The notes below the pieces were generated by a model that worked only from the letters and a program-made list of their open reading frames with translations, had not been told where the DNA came from and did no database searches. The translations under genes and the position numbers were made by a program. This document shows, piece after piece, positions 47,204 through 55,971 of a DNA stretch of 64,000 nucleotides. Origin of the DNA: DASPKX01 sp035627835 (GTDB lineage: Bacteria; Verrucomicrobiota; Verrucomicrobiia; Limisphaerales; SXQI01); contig DASPKX010000025.1 in the NCBI GenBank assembly GCA_035627835.1, positions 12,470 to 76,469 on the forward strand, written 5' to 3'. How positions within the stretch are numbered: position 1 is the first letter of the stretch; the number at the start of each line of letters is the position of its first letter.

Positions 47204-48001
47204 ATGAGCATGATGAAATGGGCATTGTTGTTGTCTCTGGCCGCAGTTTCAACCTGGGCGGAGATTCGAACCAAGGTGGTGGAATACAAGCACGACGGGC
47301 AGGCGCTCGAAGGCTGGCTGACCTACGATGACACCAAAGTCACTCCCGGCCAGAAACGACCGGCAGTGCTGATTGTTCACCAATGGAAGGGCCTCTCCGA
47401 CTACGAAAAGAAGCGCGCTGAGATGCTGGCGAAGCTCGGCTACGTTGCATTCGCCGTCGACATTTACGGCAAAGGAGTTCGCCCAACGGCGCCTCAAGCC
47501 GCAAGCGCCGAAGCCGGCAAATACAAGAATGACCGCGCTCTGCTCCGCGGCCGCGTCAAAGCCGGCCTCGCAGAGTTGCTCAAGCAGGAGATGGTTGATT
47601 CAAAGAAAGTCGCTGCCATCGGCTATTGCTTTGGCGGCACCACTGTCCTTGAACTCGCCCGCAGCGGCGCGGATGTGGCTGGCGTGGTGAGCTTTCACGG
47701 CGGCCTGAGCAGCCCGACACCTGAAGACGCCGAAAACATTAAGACCAGAGTGCTAGCGCTTCACGGAGCCGTCGATCCCTTCGTGAAGCCTGACGAAGTG
47801 CTCGCTTTCACTGAAGAAATGGCCAAGGCCAAGGTTGATTGGCAACTCGTCGCTTACGGGGATGCTGTTCACAGCTTCACCGACTGGAACGCTGGCAACG
47901 ACGCTTCCAAAGGATCTGCCTACAACGAAAAAGCCGACAAGCGTTCCTGGGAAGATATGCGGCAGTTCTTTGCCGAAATATTCAACGAGCAGGCGAAGTA
48001 A
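47204..48001 (+). CDS. Secreted dienelactone hydrolase family protein
   Basis: A 265-residue alpha/beta-hydrolase with a signal peptide (MKWALLLSLAAVSTWA, cleavage near residue 19). The nucleophile elbow reads IGYCFGGTTVLE with Cys (about residue 147), as in dienelactone hydrolases, with acid in VDPFVKPDE and His in GDAVHSFTD. DLH enzymes open lactone rings in aromatic degradation, but secreted homologues often act on unknown esters. It follows the oxidoreductase in the same direction and is closed by a strong terminator (48017-48044). Confidence 0.9.
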   Translation: MSMMKWALLLSLAAVSTWAEIRTKVVEYKHDGQALEGWLTYDDTKVTPGQKRPAVLIVHQWKGLSDYEKKRAEMLAKLGYVAFAVDIYGKGVRPTAPQAASAEAGKYKNDRALLRGRVKAGLAELLKQEMVDSKKVAAIGYCFGGTTVLELARSGADVAGVVSFHGGLSSPTPEDAENIKTRVLALHGAVDPFVKPDEVLAFTEEMAKAKVDWQLVAYGDAVHSFTDWNAGNDASKGSAYNEKADKRSWEDMRQFFAEIFNEQAK

Positions 48002-48016
48002 GCGATTTGCAGGCAA

Positions 48017-48044
48017 AAGGCCGAGCCATTGCTGGCTCGGCCTT
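48017..48044 (+). terminator. Strong hairpin after dienelactone hydrolase gene
   Basis: A perfect 11-bp stem, AAGGCCGAGCC and GGCTCGGCCTT, with a six-base loop, starts 16 bp after the stop. It may also serve the convergent gene ending at 48076, since the stem supplies A/T ends on both sides. Confidence 0.75.
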
Positions 48045-48075
48045 CTGGGAGGAGAGGAGTAGGGGCAAATTCTTA

Positions 48076-49032
48076 TTACGCGGGCGTCACGAATGTTTCG
48101 CCTGCTTCGCGCACGGCCAGCCTTTCGGTTTCCGAGCGAAAGGCGCCTTCACAACGCTCCATCGGTTCCGTGTACTTTTCGCGGCCGAAACGGAACGTGC
48201 TGTGATGCATAGGAATGAAATACTTCGCGCCTGCGTCGTTGGCCATCTGCACGGCTTGCTCCGGGTTGCAGTGCGACCAGATCCAGGGGTTGTAAGCGCC
48301 GATCGGCATGCAGGCCAATTCAATGGGGCCTTTGCTGCGGAGCGGCTTGAAAGTGTCAATCATCGCGGTGTCCCCGCCGAACAGCACACGCTTGCCCCCA
48401 CGGCTCAGCACATAGCCGTTAAAGCCACGGTGGGTGTCATGGCGCCAGCGAGCGCCCCAATGCTTCACTTGCACCGCTTCCACTTCGACACTGCCATTGG
48501 CTGTTTCCACAGTGGCGGTCTCACCCCACGTTAATTCCTTGGCGGTCTTGCCCAGGGCAGTCCCGCTAAACAGGTCAGAGGTGTTCTTGGCAGTGATGAC
48601 TTTCGTCCCGGCCTTGAATGTCCGGAGGGTCGGGATATCGAAATGATCCAGGTGCGCATGCGAAAGCAGCACCAGATCAATCTTCGGAAGATCCTTCACG
48701 CTCAGAGGGCAACCGAAACGGCGCTTGGGGCCCAAGCTGGTCAACCCAATATCGACACCAACACGGCTCATCATCACGGGATCGGTGATGATCTTTACCC
48801 CATAGAAGTTCAGCAGGACCGTCGCGTGCCCAAGCCAGGATGCGGTGATCGCGTTGTCATCCCACTTCAACGGCTCAGGGGTGAACTTTGGCTTGAGGAT
48901 CGGCTCGGTCAGGTCAGAGATGGCTTCGCGCACGTAGCGGGGAGCCCAGAAGTCGGAAAGGGAGACCCATGCGGTGCCAGCAGCAAGACCGCTGAGGCCT
49001 AAAAATTTTCGACGCGACAAATTCTTCTTCAT
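48076..49032 (-). CDS. Metallo-beta-lactamase-fold hydrolase with Tat-type signal
   Basis: A 318-residue protein. The N-terminus NLSRRKFLGLSGLAAGTA is a classic twin-arginine signal (SRRKFLG), so it is exported folded. The metallo-beta-lactamase fold follows from about residue 60: SWLGHATVLLNFYG, the metal-binding HAHLDHFD (HxHxDH, about 127-134), GGDTAMID (about 222-229), and PMHHSTF near the end with another metal ligand. This is the N-acyl-phosphatidylethanolamine phospholipase D/UlaG-like branch. The physiological substrate is unknown. It starts 311 bp from the divergent cytochrome gene. Confidence 0.9.
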   Translation of the reverse strand: MKKNLSRRKFLGLSGLAAGTAWVSLSDFWAPRYVREAISDLTEPILKPKFTPEPLKWDDNAITASWLGHATVLLNFYGVKIITDPVMMSRVGVDIGLTSLGPKRRFGCPLSVKDLPKIDLVLLSHAHLDHFDIPTLRTFKAGTKVITAKNTSDLFSGTALGKTAKELTWGETATVETANGSVEVEAVQVKHWGARWRHDTHRGFNGYVLSRGGKRVLFGGDTAMIDTFKPLRSKGPIELACMPIGAYNPWIWSHCNPEQAVQMANDAGAKYFIPMHHSTFRFGREKYTEPMERCEGAFRSETERLAVREAGETFVTPA

Positions 49033-49343
49033 TCAACAAACCGAGCTGAAAATGCTTCCTCAATAACGCCGACCCATGGGGTAGATCGAACGTTGTGCTT
49101 AGTGGAAGCAGTCCTAGCAATGAGCCTGCCAAAGTCGCTCAGGTTCGGTTTTTTGCAAGGGTTTGCCTGAGGAATTCCTCAGGAGGGATGTAAGTGGCGC
49201 ACAAGGTCAAAGGCGCACTCGCGAGCTGTGTCCCAATGCTGGCAAGCTTAAGACAGAATGCTGAAGGATATGGACAACCGTAAGCTTCCCGTAAAAGGCA
49301 ATTGGACAAAATAAATACGCGTGGTACTGAGTCTGTTTATCTC
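49033..49343. other. Divergent intergenic region with a palindrome
   Basis: 311 bp between divergently transcribed genes (metallo-hydrolase at 49032 and cytochrome gene at 49344). It holds one clear structure, a perfect 18-bp palindrome at 49166-49183, listed separately. No open frame, RNA gene or clear -35/-10 pair was recognised. Confidence 0.7.
49166..49183. promoter_or_regulatory. Perfect 18-bp palindrome, operator-like
   Basis: CCTGAGGAATTCCTCAGG is a perfect palindrome. It lies near the middle of the divergent gap, 133 bp from one start and 160 bp from the other. This position suits a dimeric regulator controlling both genes. Confidence 0.45.
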
Positions 49344-51269
49344 ATGCGTATTGCTGTTGCCATAGCTCTTCTGTCCAGTGGTGTTGCCTGGGCGGCTGAG
49401 CAAGAGGAGTTTGATAAGGAGATCAAGCCTCTCCTCAAGAAGCATTGCTACGATTGCCATGGTTCCGAGAAGGTGAAAGGCGACCTTAACCTTGAGACTT
49501 TTCAGACGGTGGAGGCGATTAAGGGGCAGCCCGAGATCTGGAATAACGTGCGAGAGCGGGTGGCCGCCTTTGAGATGCCACCCGAGGGCAAATACGAGAT
49601 GAGCATCGATCGGCAGGGGCGGTTAATGCGCTTTCTGCGCACCTTGCCTCGGCCTGACCAGGTCGATTGCGATGAGATCGCCAGCGACCGCAACTCAAAC
49701 GGCAGCGGCTATGCGATGAGCCGCCGCCTCAATCGCGCTGAATACAGCAACACAATTAGGGATCTCTTCGGCATGAATGTTCCAGTCGATGAGTTGCTGC
49801 CAACTGACGGCGGTGGCGGTGAAGGCTTCGACACCACCGGGAACGCCCTGTTTATCTCCACCATTCACATCGAGAAGTATATCGCTGCAGCCGGTCTCGT
49901 TCTGGAGACGGTGTTGCCGGATAAGACACGCGGCCTCCGCCCAGAGATAAAGCACGCCCGGGAATCTCTCCTGGGCCCGAAAGCTTCACCTTCGAAAAAA
50001 GAAGCTCGTGCAAGCGCTGAGGAGGTGGTGAGCCGGGTAATGCGACGTGCGTTTCGGCGTCCGGTTGAAGCAGTGGAAGTCGAGAAGATCATGGGCATGT
50101 TCGACCGCGCCTGGAATCGCGGTGATGGGTACGTTCCTTCACTCCGCCTCGCTTTACAAGCCGTGCTGGTCTCGCCGAACTTCCTTTTCCTGGCGGAGCC
50201 GGAGCCAGCGGAAAAAGGAGTCCAGCCCTTGGCTCCAATCCCACTCGCCAGCAAGCTCTCCTACTTCCTCTGGTCCTCCATGCCGGATGAAGAACTGCTC
50301 CAGGCAGCCGAGTCAGGCCGGCTGAATGATCCCAATGTTTACGTCGCGCAAGTCCGGCGAATGTTGAAAGACCCCAAGGCTGCTGCGCTCGGCAAACGCT
50401 TTGCTTTACAATGGCTGGACCTTGAGAAGCTGGGCACCGAAATCAAACCGGACAGCCACAAATACCCTGAGTTTAATCAGGCCCTTCGTGAATCCATGCT
50501 CGCGGAGGTCACCGAGCACTTTAATTACATTCTCGCGCACGACCGCCCGTTGACCGAGCTGATTGCCGCTGATTACACGTTTCTGAACGAGGAGCTGGCT
50601 GGGTTGTATGGAATTGAAGGTGTGAAAGGGGAGCAGATGCGGCGCGTTCAACTCGCGGATGCAAGGCGCGGCGGCGTCATTGGCATGGCCGCCGTGCATG
50701 CCTCCACCTCCTACCCGCTCCGCACGAGCCCAGTGCTGCGCGGACGCTGGGTTTTGGAATCGTTGATCGGCGAAAAGGTCAAACCTCCCCCACCCGATGT
50801 GCCTGCGTTGGAGGAACACTCGGAGAAAACGAAGAACCTTTCGCTCCGCGAGCAGTTGCAGATGCACCGCGAAAATCCCGATTGCGCCAGTTGTCATGAC
50901 AAAATGGACCCGTTGGGTTTTGGAATGGAGAATTTCGACGCGTTGGGCCGTTGGCGTGAGTTGGACAAAGGCCTGCCGATCGATGCTTCAGGCAAGCTGC
51001 CGTCCGGTGAGGCCTTTACAGGGCCTGCGGGATTGAAGACTATATTAATGTCCCGAAAGAGCCAGGTCATGACGCACCTGGTCCGCAAGATGACCGGTTA
51101 CGCGTTTGGCCGTGAGTTAAATAGATACGATGCTTGCGTCGTCAAAAAAGCTGTCGAAGCCCTGGAGCGGGAGAACTACAAGCCATCGGTGTTGGTCGAG
51201 GAGATCGTGCTGAGCTTTCCGTTCCGGCATAGGTTTTACCCGAAAGTGGATGTGAAACATGATGGATAA
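49344..51269 (+). CDS. Secreted planctomycete-type cytochrome c, DUF1587/1592/1588/1585
   Basis: I choose ATG 49344 (641 residues), which begins directly with a signal peptide (MRIAVAIALLSSGVAWAAEQ); the alternative start at 49302 adds 14 charged residues. A c-type heme motif C-x-x-C-H is in KKHCYDCHGSEK (about residue 36). DUF1587, DUF1595, DUF1592, DUF1588 and DUF1585-type regions follow: LNRAEYSNTIRDLFG, VMRRAFRRPVEA, LSYFLWSSMPDEELL, TSPVLRGRWVLE and NPDCASCHDKMDPLGFGMENFD, the last with a second CxxCH. In PVC bacteria this architecture is widespread, and a role in extracellular polysaccharide or electron transfer is only suspected. It overlaps the DUF1552 start by 11 bp. Confidence 0.92.
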   Translation: MRIAVAIALLSSGVAWAAEQEEFDKEIKPLLKKHCYDCHGSEKVKGDLNLETFQTVEAIKGQPEIWNNVRERVAAFEMPPEGKYEMSIDRQGRLMRFLRTLPRPDQVDCDEIASDRNSNGSGYAMSRRLNRAEYSNTIRDLFGMNVPVDELLPTDGGGGEGFDTTGNALFISTIHIEKYIAAAGLVLETVLPDKTRGLRPEIKHARESLLGPKASPSKKEARASAEEVVSRVMRRAFRRPVEAVEVEKIMGMFDRAWNRGDGYVPSLRLALQAVLVSPNFLFLAEPEPAEKGVQPLAPIPLASKLSYFLWSSMPDEELLQAAESGRLNDPNVYVAQVRRMLKDPKAAALGKRFALQWLDLEKLGTEIKPDSHKYPEFNQALRESMLAEVTEHFNYILAHDRPLTELIAADYTFLNEELAGLYGIEGVKGEQMRRVQLADARRGGVIGMAAVHASTSYPLRTSPVLRGRWVLESLIGEKVKPPPPDVPALEEHSEKTKNLSLREQLQMHRENPDCASCHDKMDPLGFGMENFDALGRWRELDKGLPIDASGKLPSGEAFTGPAGLKTILMSRKSQVMTHLVRKMTGYAFGRELNRYDACVVKKAVEALERENYKPSVLVEEIVLSFPFRHRFYPKVDVKHDG

Positions 51270-52650
51270 ACATTGGAGAATTCCGAGGCGCACGTTTCTG
51301 CGCGGAGCAGGCGCGGCGTTAAGTCTGCCGTTGCTGGAGGCGATGGGTAAAGTGCTGCCGGGCGCTTCACCTGGAGCATTGGCGTCGTCCAAGGTCGCTT
51401 CAAAAGTGCAGGCCCCTGTTCGCATGGCCGCGCTGTTTTTCCCGAACGGCGTTTGGGAAAAGGAATGGTTCCCAAAAGAGCCAGGCGCCGATTACAACAT
51501 GCCCCCGTCGCTGGAGCCTCTCGCGAAGCACCGCAACGACATGCTGGTCTTCTCCGGGCTGGATAAGAAGCATAGCCACCAGGGAGACGGGCATTATGCC
51601 AAAACCGCAAATTTCCTTACCGGCCTTACTGTCCGCAAGACGCCTGGCAAAGACATTAGCGTCGGCGGGCAATCCCTCGATCAGCTTGCCGCCCAACAGA
51701 TCGGACATCTTACTCCCCTGCCCTCCCTAGAGTTGGGGATTGATCCTGTTACGTCCGGCATCGACTCCGTCGTCGGTTACACCCGCCTATACGGATGCTA
51801 CATCTCATGGCGGTCTCAGAACACGCCGGTCGCGAAGGAGATCAATCCTCGCCTGGCTTATGAGCGTTTGTTCGGAGTGCTGCGCCCGAGCGGCGCCTCC
51901 GCTGCCGCTGCCACTAAGAAGGCGGGTGACCAGAAAGCCTTGCTGGATCTAGTGCTTGATGACGCGAACTCCCTGCGCCGCAAACTCGGCCGCGATGATC
52001 AATACAAATTGGACGAGTACCTCGACTCGGTCCGCGATGTTGAGCGCCGTCTTGAGTTCTTTTCGAAGCCTGACCCGCGCAACTGGAAACCTGAATCTCA
52101 GCCCCTGGACATCGCTGCTCCCAAAGGCGAGCCTGGCGATCACCAGGAGCATGTGCGTCTGATGCTCGATCTGATGGCTCTCGCGTTTTGGACTGACTCC
52201 ACACGCGTGAGCACCTTCATGTTCGCCAATGACGTTTCGCCCAAGAGCTTCTCCCGACTGATTCCCGGCGTGAGCGAAGGGCATCACGAGCTGAGCCATC
52301 ATCAGAACAAAGCGGAGAAGTACGAAGGCTACGCAAAGATCAACCGCTGGCACTCGGAACAGCTCGCTTACTTCCTGGACAAGCTCAAAGGCATCAAGGA
52401 AGGCGACGGCACAGTGCTCGATAACTCAATGATTCTATTCGGCTCCAGCATGTCCGATGGCAATCGCCATGATCCGGAGAACCTGCCAATTATTTTGGCT
52501 GGGCGCGGCGGCGGAAAGATCAAGCCAGGCCGCCATATTGCTTCACCGAAGAAGACTCCGTTGTGCAACCTCTACGTTTCCATGCTCGATTGCATGGGCA
52601 CACCGGTCGAGTCGTTCGGTGATAGCACGGCTCCCTTGAGTATCGCTTAA
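51259..52650 (+). CDS. DUF1552 family protein, Tat-type signal
   Basis: A 463-residue DUF1552 protein. The N-terminus HWRIPRRTFLRGAGAALSLP is a twin-arginine signal (PRRTFLRGAG). Family regions are visible: MAALFFPNGVWEKEWFP, SLEPLAKHRNDMLVFSGLD, SVGGQSLDQLAAQ, and the C-terminal TRVSTFMFANDVS and ILFGSSMSDGNRHDPENLPI. It starts 11 bp inside the preceding cytochrome gene, so both are translated together. This pairing is a consistent PVC theme and suggests the two work together outside the cytoplasm. DUF1552 has no established activity. An ATG at 51262 is an equally good start. Confidence 0.92.
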   Translation: MMDKHWRIPRRTFLRGAGAALSLPLLEAMGKVLPGASPGALASSKVASKVQAPVRMAALFFPNGVWEKEWFPKEPGADYNMPPSLEPLAKHRNDMLVFSGLDKKHSHQGDGHYAKTANFLTGLTVRKTPGKDISVGGQSLDQLAAQQIGHLTPLPSLELGIDPVTSGIDSVVGYTRLYGCYISWRSQNTPVAKEINPRLAYERLFGVLRPSGASAAAATKKAGDQKALLDLVLDDANSLRRKLGRDDQYKLDEYLDSVRDVERRLEFFSKPDPRNWKPESQPLDIAAPKGEPGDHQEHVRLMLDLMALAFWTDSTRVSTFMFANDVSPKSFSRLIPGVSEGHHELSHHQNKAEKYEGYAKINRWHSEQLAYFLDKLKGIKEGDGTVLDNSMILFGSSMSDGNRHDPENLPIILAGRGGGKIKPGRHIASPKKTPLCNLYVSMLDCMGTPVESFGDSTAPLSIA

Positions 52651-52729
52651 GAAGATCCCCCGGTCGTAACCAAGCCGACGGGCATCTTCGTTGCCATTTG
52701 CTGCGGAGTGGCTAAAACAGGTGCCTCCC

Positions 52730-53761
52730 ATGAAGAAGCACCGGGTTGGCATTATTGGCTATGGTTGGGTCGCGGGCGCGCACATCGCTGCGCTCCACGG
52801 AACGGGACGGGCGGAAGTCACGGCGATTTTCTCATCGCGCCCCCTCGATTCGGCACAGCTCTCCTCAAAGCACGGTTCTTCCATTACCGCGTTCACCTCG
52901 CTGTCGGAGTTTCTTAAGAGCGACATTGATGTCGTCAGCATTTGCAGCTACCCGAACGAGCACGCGCGGCAAGCGATTGCCGCGGCGCAAGCAGGCAAGC
53001 ATCTGATCATCGAAAAACCGCTCGCCTTGTCGTGGGAAGATTGCCTGGCAGTAGAGGCAGCGGTGAAGAAGGCAGGCGTCAAAGTTTGCGTTTGCTTCGA
53101 GTGCCGTTATTCCAGCCAGTTTCTCGCGACCAAGGGGGTGATCGACCACGGCCTCCTTGGAAGGATCCACTATGCCGAGGTCGATTATTATCACGGCATC
53201 GGGCCATGGTACGGGCAATACCGCTGGAACGTGAAGAAGAGCGCTGGCGGCAGCGCCTTGTTGACGGCTGGTTGTCACGCGCTCGACGCGCTGCTCCTCT
53301 GCATGAACGAACCCGTCGTGGAAGTGACCAGCTACGACACTAAATCGGGGAGCGAGTTGTTCCAGCCGTATGAATATCGCACCACAAGTGTTTCAATCCT
53401 GAAATTCGCCAACGGCGCCGTGGGCAAGTGCGCCGCAGTCGTCGACTGCTTGCAGCCTTATTACTTCCACACTCACTTGGTCGGAAGCGAGGGCAGCCTG
53501 CTCGATAACAAGTTTCATAGCCAGCGCTTGGGCGGCTTGAACAAGGGAAAGTGGAGTGAGCTTTCCATGAAGATGCTCGACTCCGGTGATGTAAGTGATC
53601 ACCCGTATCAAACGCAATTTGAAGCCTTCCTGAACGCGCTAGACGCTGGGGTGGAGATGCCGCTGACGAATTTGAAAGAGGCGCTTCGGACTCATGAAGT
53701 GATCTTTGCGGCAGACAGATCGGCTGCAACATCCGCCCCCGTGAAAGTCGCTGCACGATGA
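52730..53761 (+). CDS. Gfo/Idh/MocA family oxidoreductase
   Basis: ATG 52730 is chosen (343 residues, MKKHRVGIIGYGWVAG), the canonical start of the family; the frame from 52691 adds 13 unconserved residues. Rossmann NAD(P) site GYGWVAG (about residues 9-15), the EKP motif in HLIIEKPLALSWED (about 92-105), and the active-site region GGSALLTAGCHALDAL (about 178-193) with conserved His. It differs from the homologue at 46073 across most of its length, so the two are paralogues, not a recent duplicate. Its stop overlaps the deacetylase start (ATGA), making it the first gene of the 52.7-55.5 kb cluster. Confidence 0.92.
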   Translation: MKKHRVGIIGYGWVAGAHIAALHGTGRAEVTAIFSSRPLDSAQLSSKHGSSITAFTSLSEFLKSDIDVVSICSYPNEHARQAIAAAQAGKHLIIEKPLALSWEDCLAVEAAVKKAGVKVCVCFECRYSSQFLATKGVIDHGLLGRIHYAEVDYYHGIGPWYGQYRWNVKKSAGGSALLTAGCHALDALLLCMNEPVVEVTSYDTKSGSELFQPYEYRTTSVSILKFANGAVGKCAAVVDCLQPYYFHTHLVGSEGSLLDNKFHSQRLGGLNKGKWSELSMKMLDSGDVSDHPYQTQFEAFLNALDAGVEMPLTNLKEALRTHEVIFAADRSAATSAPVKVAAR

Positions 53762-54552
53762 AGAAGAGCGTGACCACGCGGAAAGCAGCATTGGCAATTG
53801 CCGCGCATCCCGACGACATCGAGTTCATGATGGCCGGCACGCTGCTGCTCCTCAGACACGCGGGTTGGGAAACGCATTACCTGAATCTCTCAACCGGTTC
53901 CTGCGGCAGTATGACCATGTCGCCAGCAAAGACACGAGCCACGCGTAAAGCAGAGGCGCAAAGGGCAGCCCAAGCGCTTGGCGCGAAGTGGTGGCCAAGC
54001 ATTTGTGATGATCTCGAGATCATGTATGAGCTGCGGCACCTTCGAAAGGTTGCAGCAATAGTTCGCTCCGTGAATCCAGCGATTGTGCTCACGCACTCAC
54101 CTGAGGATTACATGGAAGATCATGTGAACGCCTCGCGATTAGCTGTGACAGCAGCTTTCGCCAAAGGCTTCCCAAACTTCGCGACCACACCTTCGCGCAA
54201 GCCCGTTGCTGGCCCCGTGACGGTTTACCATGCGATGCCGCATGGGTTGGTGGATCCCTTGCGGAGGAAGGTGGCGCCGGATTGCTGGATCAACACGGCC
54301 AGTGTGCAGGAGCAAAAGCGACAGGCGCTCGCCGAGCATCGCAGCCAGAAAGATTGGCTGGACCAGACCCAGGGGATGAATTCCTACGTGCAGGCGATGG
54401 ACGATTTCGCCGCGGACGCTGGGAAGCAATCTAAGAAATTTCCTTTTGCGGAAGGTTGGCGGCGCCGCCTCCACTACGGCTTTTCTCCCGACGATGCTGA
54501 TCCCCTGAAGGAGGTCTTGGGAAGCAACTATCTGGAAGTCCGACAAAGCTAA
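53758..54552 (+). CDS. LmbE/PIG-L family N-acetylglucosamine deacetylase-like protein
   Basis: A 264-residue zinc deacetylase of the LmbE/PIG-L family, whose members remove acetyl groups from N-acetylglucosamine-containing substrates. The metal/catalytic signature AHPDDIEFMMAGTLLLL is at about residues 16-32. A second signature, LTHSPEDYMEDHVNA (about 111-125), supplies the remaining zinc-binding His. It starts in a 4-bp overlap with the upstream oxidoreductase and is followed 5 bp later by a NagB-like gene. Together with that gene it suggests deacetylation then deamination of an amino sugar. The exact sugar is inferred, not seen. Confidence 0.9.
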   Translation: MKKSVTTRKAALAIAAHPDDIEFMMAGTLLLLRHAGWETHYLNLSTGSCGSMTMSPAKTRATRKAEAQRAAQALGAKWWPSICDDLEIMYELRHLRKVAAIVRSVNPAIVLTHSPEDYMEDHVNASRLAVTAAFAKGFPNFATTPSRKPVAGPVTVYHAMPHGLVDPLRRKVAPDCWINTASVQEQKRQALAEHRSQKDWLDQTQGMNSYVQAMDDFAADAGKQSKKFPFAEGWRRRLHYGFSPDDADPLKEVLGSNYLEVRQS

Positions 54553-54557
54553 CGATT

Positions 54558-55493
54558 ATGACTGAACGCCCGAAGAGCCTTGTAGCGCCTGACTGGTGGG
54601 ATTACACCACGCTCAACCCGGAGTTGGTGAAAGATGCAGCCGCACTCACGCCGAGGAAGATCCAAGGCTTGTCGCGACCCGGCTTCAAAGTCGTGTTCTA
54701 CGAGACGCTGGAGGAATTCTATTTAGCGGAGGCCTTGGAGTACATCTCCGCCTGGAAGGAAGCGACTGCTGATAATCCCGTCGGGATCTGCGGGCCGATC
54801 GGGCCAACGGAGCAGTTGCCGTTGGTCGCGCGCATCGTCAACGCGATGGGCCTGAACCTCAAGCATGCCCACTTCTGGGGCATGGACGAGTGGGTTATCG
54901 GTGGCAAGGAAGCCCCGCCGACGCACCCGCTTTCATTCGAGCGCGCGGATCGAGAGCTGTGCTTCAACCGCATCGATCGCAAGCTGTCCCTGCCCGACAG
55001 CAACTTGCATTTCCCCAAAGCTGACACGCGCGAGTACCGTTCCACATGGGACGGAAGCATCCGTTGCGCGGTGATGCAGGGTGGCCAGGGAGATGTGAAG
55101 CATTGGGCTTTTAACGATCCCCTGCCCCGTCGCGGGAAGCACAAAGACCAGCCGCCGAGCGCGAAGGAGTATCGGGCATTGGCAACTCGCGTTGTGGACT
55201 TGCATCCGCTGACCATCGCGCAAAACGCGCGCACGTCAGGTGGCGGCAACATCTCCCTCGTGCCGACGCAAGCGATCACAGTCGGCCCAGTTGAAACCAG
55301 GAAGGCCGAGAAGGTTTCCATTTGGCACGCCGGCAATCACGACAACGCTTTTGGGCAGAGGCTCACCACCTTGATGATCAGCAAGGGAATTGTGGATACG
55401 GCGGTGCCGATGTCATTGCTCGCTGAGCATCCTAACGTGCAGTTCAATTTCTACACCGGCGGCCTTGGCACGTGCGACGTGGAAATGCATTGA
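54558..55493 (+). CDS. Divergent glucosamine-6-phosphate deaminase (NagB)-like protein
   Basis: A 311-residue protein of the NagB/6-phosphogluconolactonase superfamily, longer than E. coli NagB (266 residues). The phosphate-binding loop is GICGPIGPTEQLPL (about residues 75-88). The NagB DEY motif appears as WGMDEWVIG. Where NagB has GNDGHIAFNEP, this protein has GDVKHWAFNDP: the His of the active site is kept, but the adjacent Asp is shifted by one residue and the Glu is Asp. So a related but not standard reaction is likely. It ends the oxidoreductase-deacetylase-deaminase-like operon, and converges with the DUF4870 gene at 55502. Confidence 0.78.
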   Translation: MTERPKSLVAPDWWDYTTLNPELVKDAAALTPRKIQGLSRPGFKVVFYETLEEFYLAEALEYISAWKEATADNPVGICGPIGPTEQLPLVARIVNAMGLNLKHAHFWGMDEWVIGGKEAPPTHPLSFERADRELCFNRIDRKLSLPDSNLHFPKADTREYRSTWDGSIRCAVMQGGQGDVKHWAFNDPLPRRGKHKDQPPSAKEYRALATRVVDLHPLTIAQNARTSGGGNISLVPTQAITVGPVETRKAEKVSIWHAGNHDNAFGQRLTTLMISKGIVDTAVPMSLLAEHPNVQFNFYTGGLGTCDVEMH

Positions 55494-55501
55494 AGCGCGT
55501 G

Positions 55502-55888
55502 TTAAACAAAGCGGATGGTCGCAGGGTAACGGTAGAACTCGCCATTACCAGCTTTCACAGCAGCAACAATCATTAAGACGACATCGATCAACACACCGAT
55601 GATTGTTCCGATGATGAGCAGCGGGAGCAGAAACACGCCGATGACGAGGAATATCAGAAGGACGGTAACGCCCGCAGCCACGATGAAGTAGAGCGTGATC
55701 GAGAGCTGGAAGTTGAGCGCTTCCCTCGCATGCTCCGCAGCCGAAGGAGATTGGTTTCTTCGAAGCAGCCAAACGACCAAGGGGCCTAGAATATTTCCGA
55801 AGGGAATGGCTGTGAAGAGCAACAGGCCAGAGAGGTGCGCGATGATTTCCCATGTTCTATCCGCGCGCTCTAAAGGAGGCGGCTCCAT
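55502..55888 (-). CDS. DUF4870 membrane protein
   Basis: A 128-residue membrane protein of the DUF4870 (Tic20-like) family, with three or four hydrophobic helices. The first contains HLSGLLLFTAIPFGNILGPL (about residues 18-37) with PLVVWLLRR after it, followed by the family-specific HAREALNFQLSITLYFIV (about 53-70). Two more helices end in IVAAVKAGNGEFYRYPATIRF. Function unknown. It is minus-strand and converges with the NagB-like gene 8 bp away. A strong hairpin at 55936-55960 separates it from the PRC gene upstream. Confidence 0.9.
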   Translation of the reverse strand: MEPPPLERADRTWEIIAHLSGLLLFTAIPFGNILGPLVVWLLRRNQSPSAAEHAREALNFQLSITLYFIVAAGVTVLLIFLVIGVFLLPLLIIGTIIGVLIDVVLMIVAAVKAGNGEFYRYPATIRFV

Positions 55889-55935
55889 GCCCCTCGTGAT
55901 ACGCCATCAGGCGCATTTTGCAACTCTGCAAAAGG

Positions 55936-55960
55936 GAGGGCGGGCCTCGGGCCCGCCCTC
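55936..55960 (-). terminator. Strong terminator after PRC-barrel gene
   Basis: A perfect 11-bp stem, GAGGGCGGGCC and GGCCCGCCCTC, with a TCG loop, is followed on the minus strand by CCCTTTTG. It is 12 bp past the PRC-barrel stop in its reading direction. Confidence 0.8.
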
Positions 55961-55971
55961 GCTGAGTTGAA

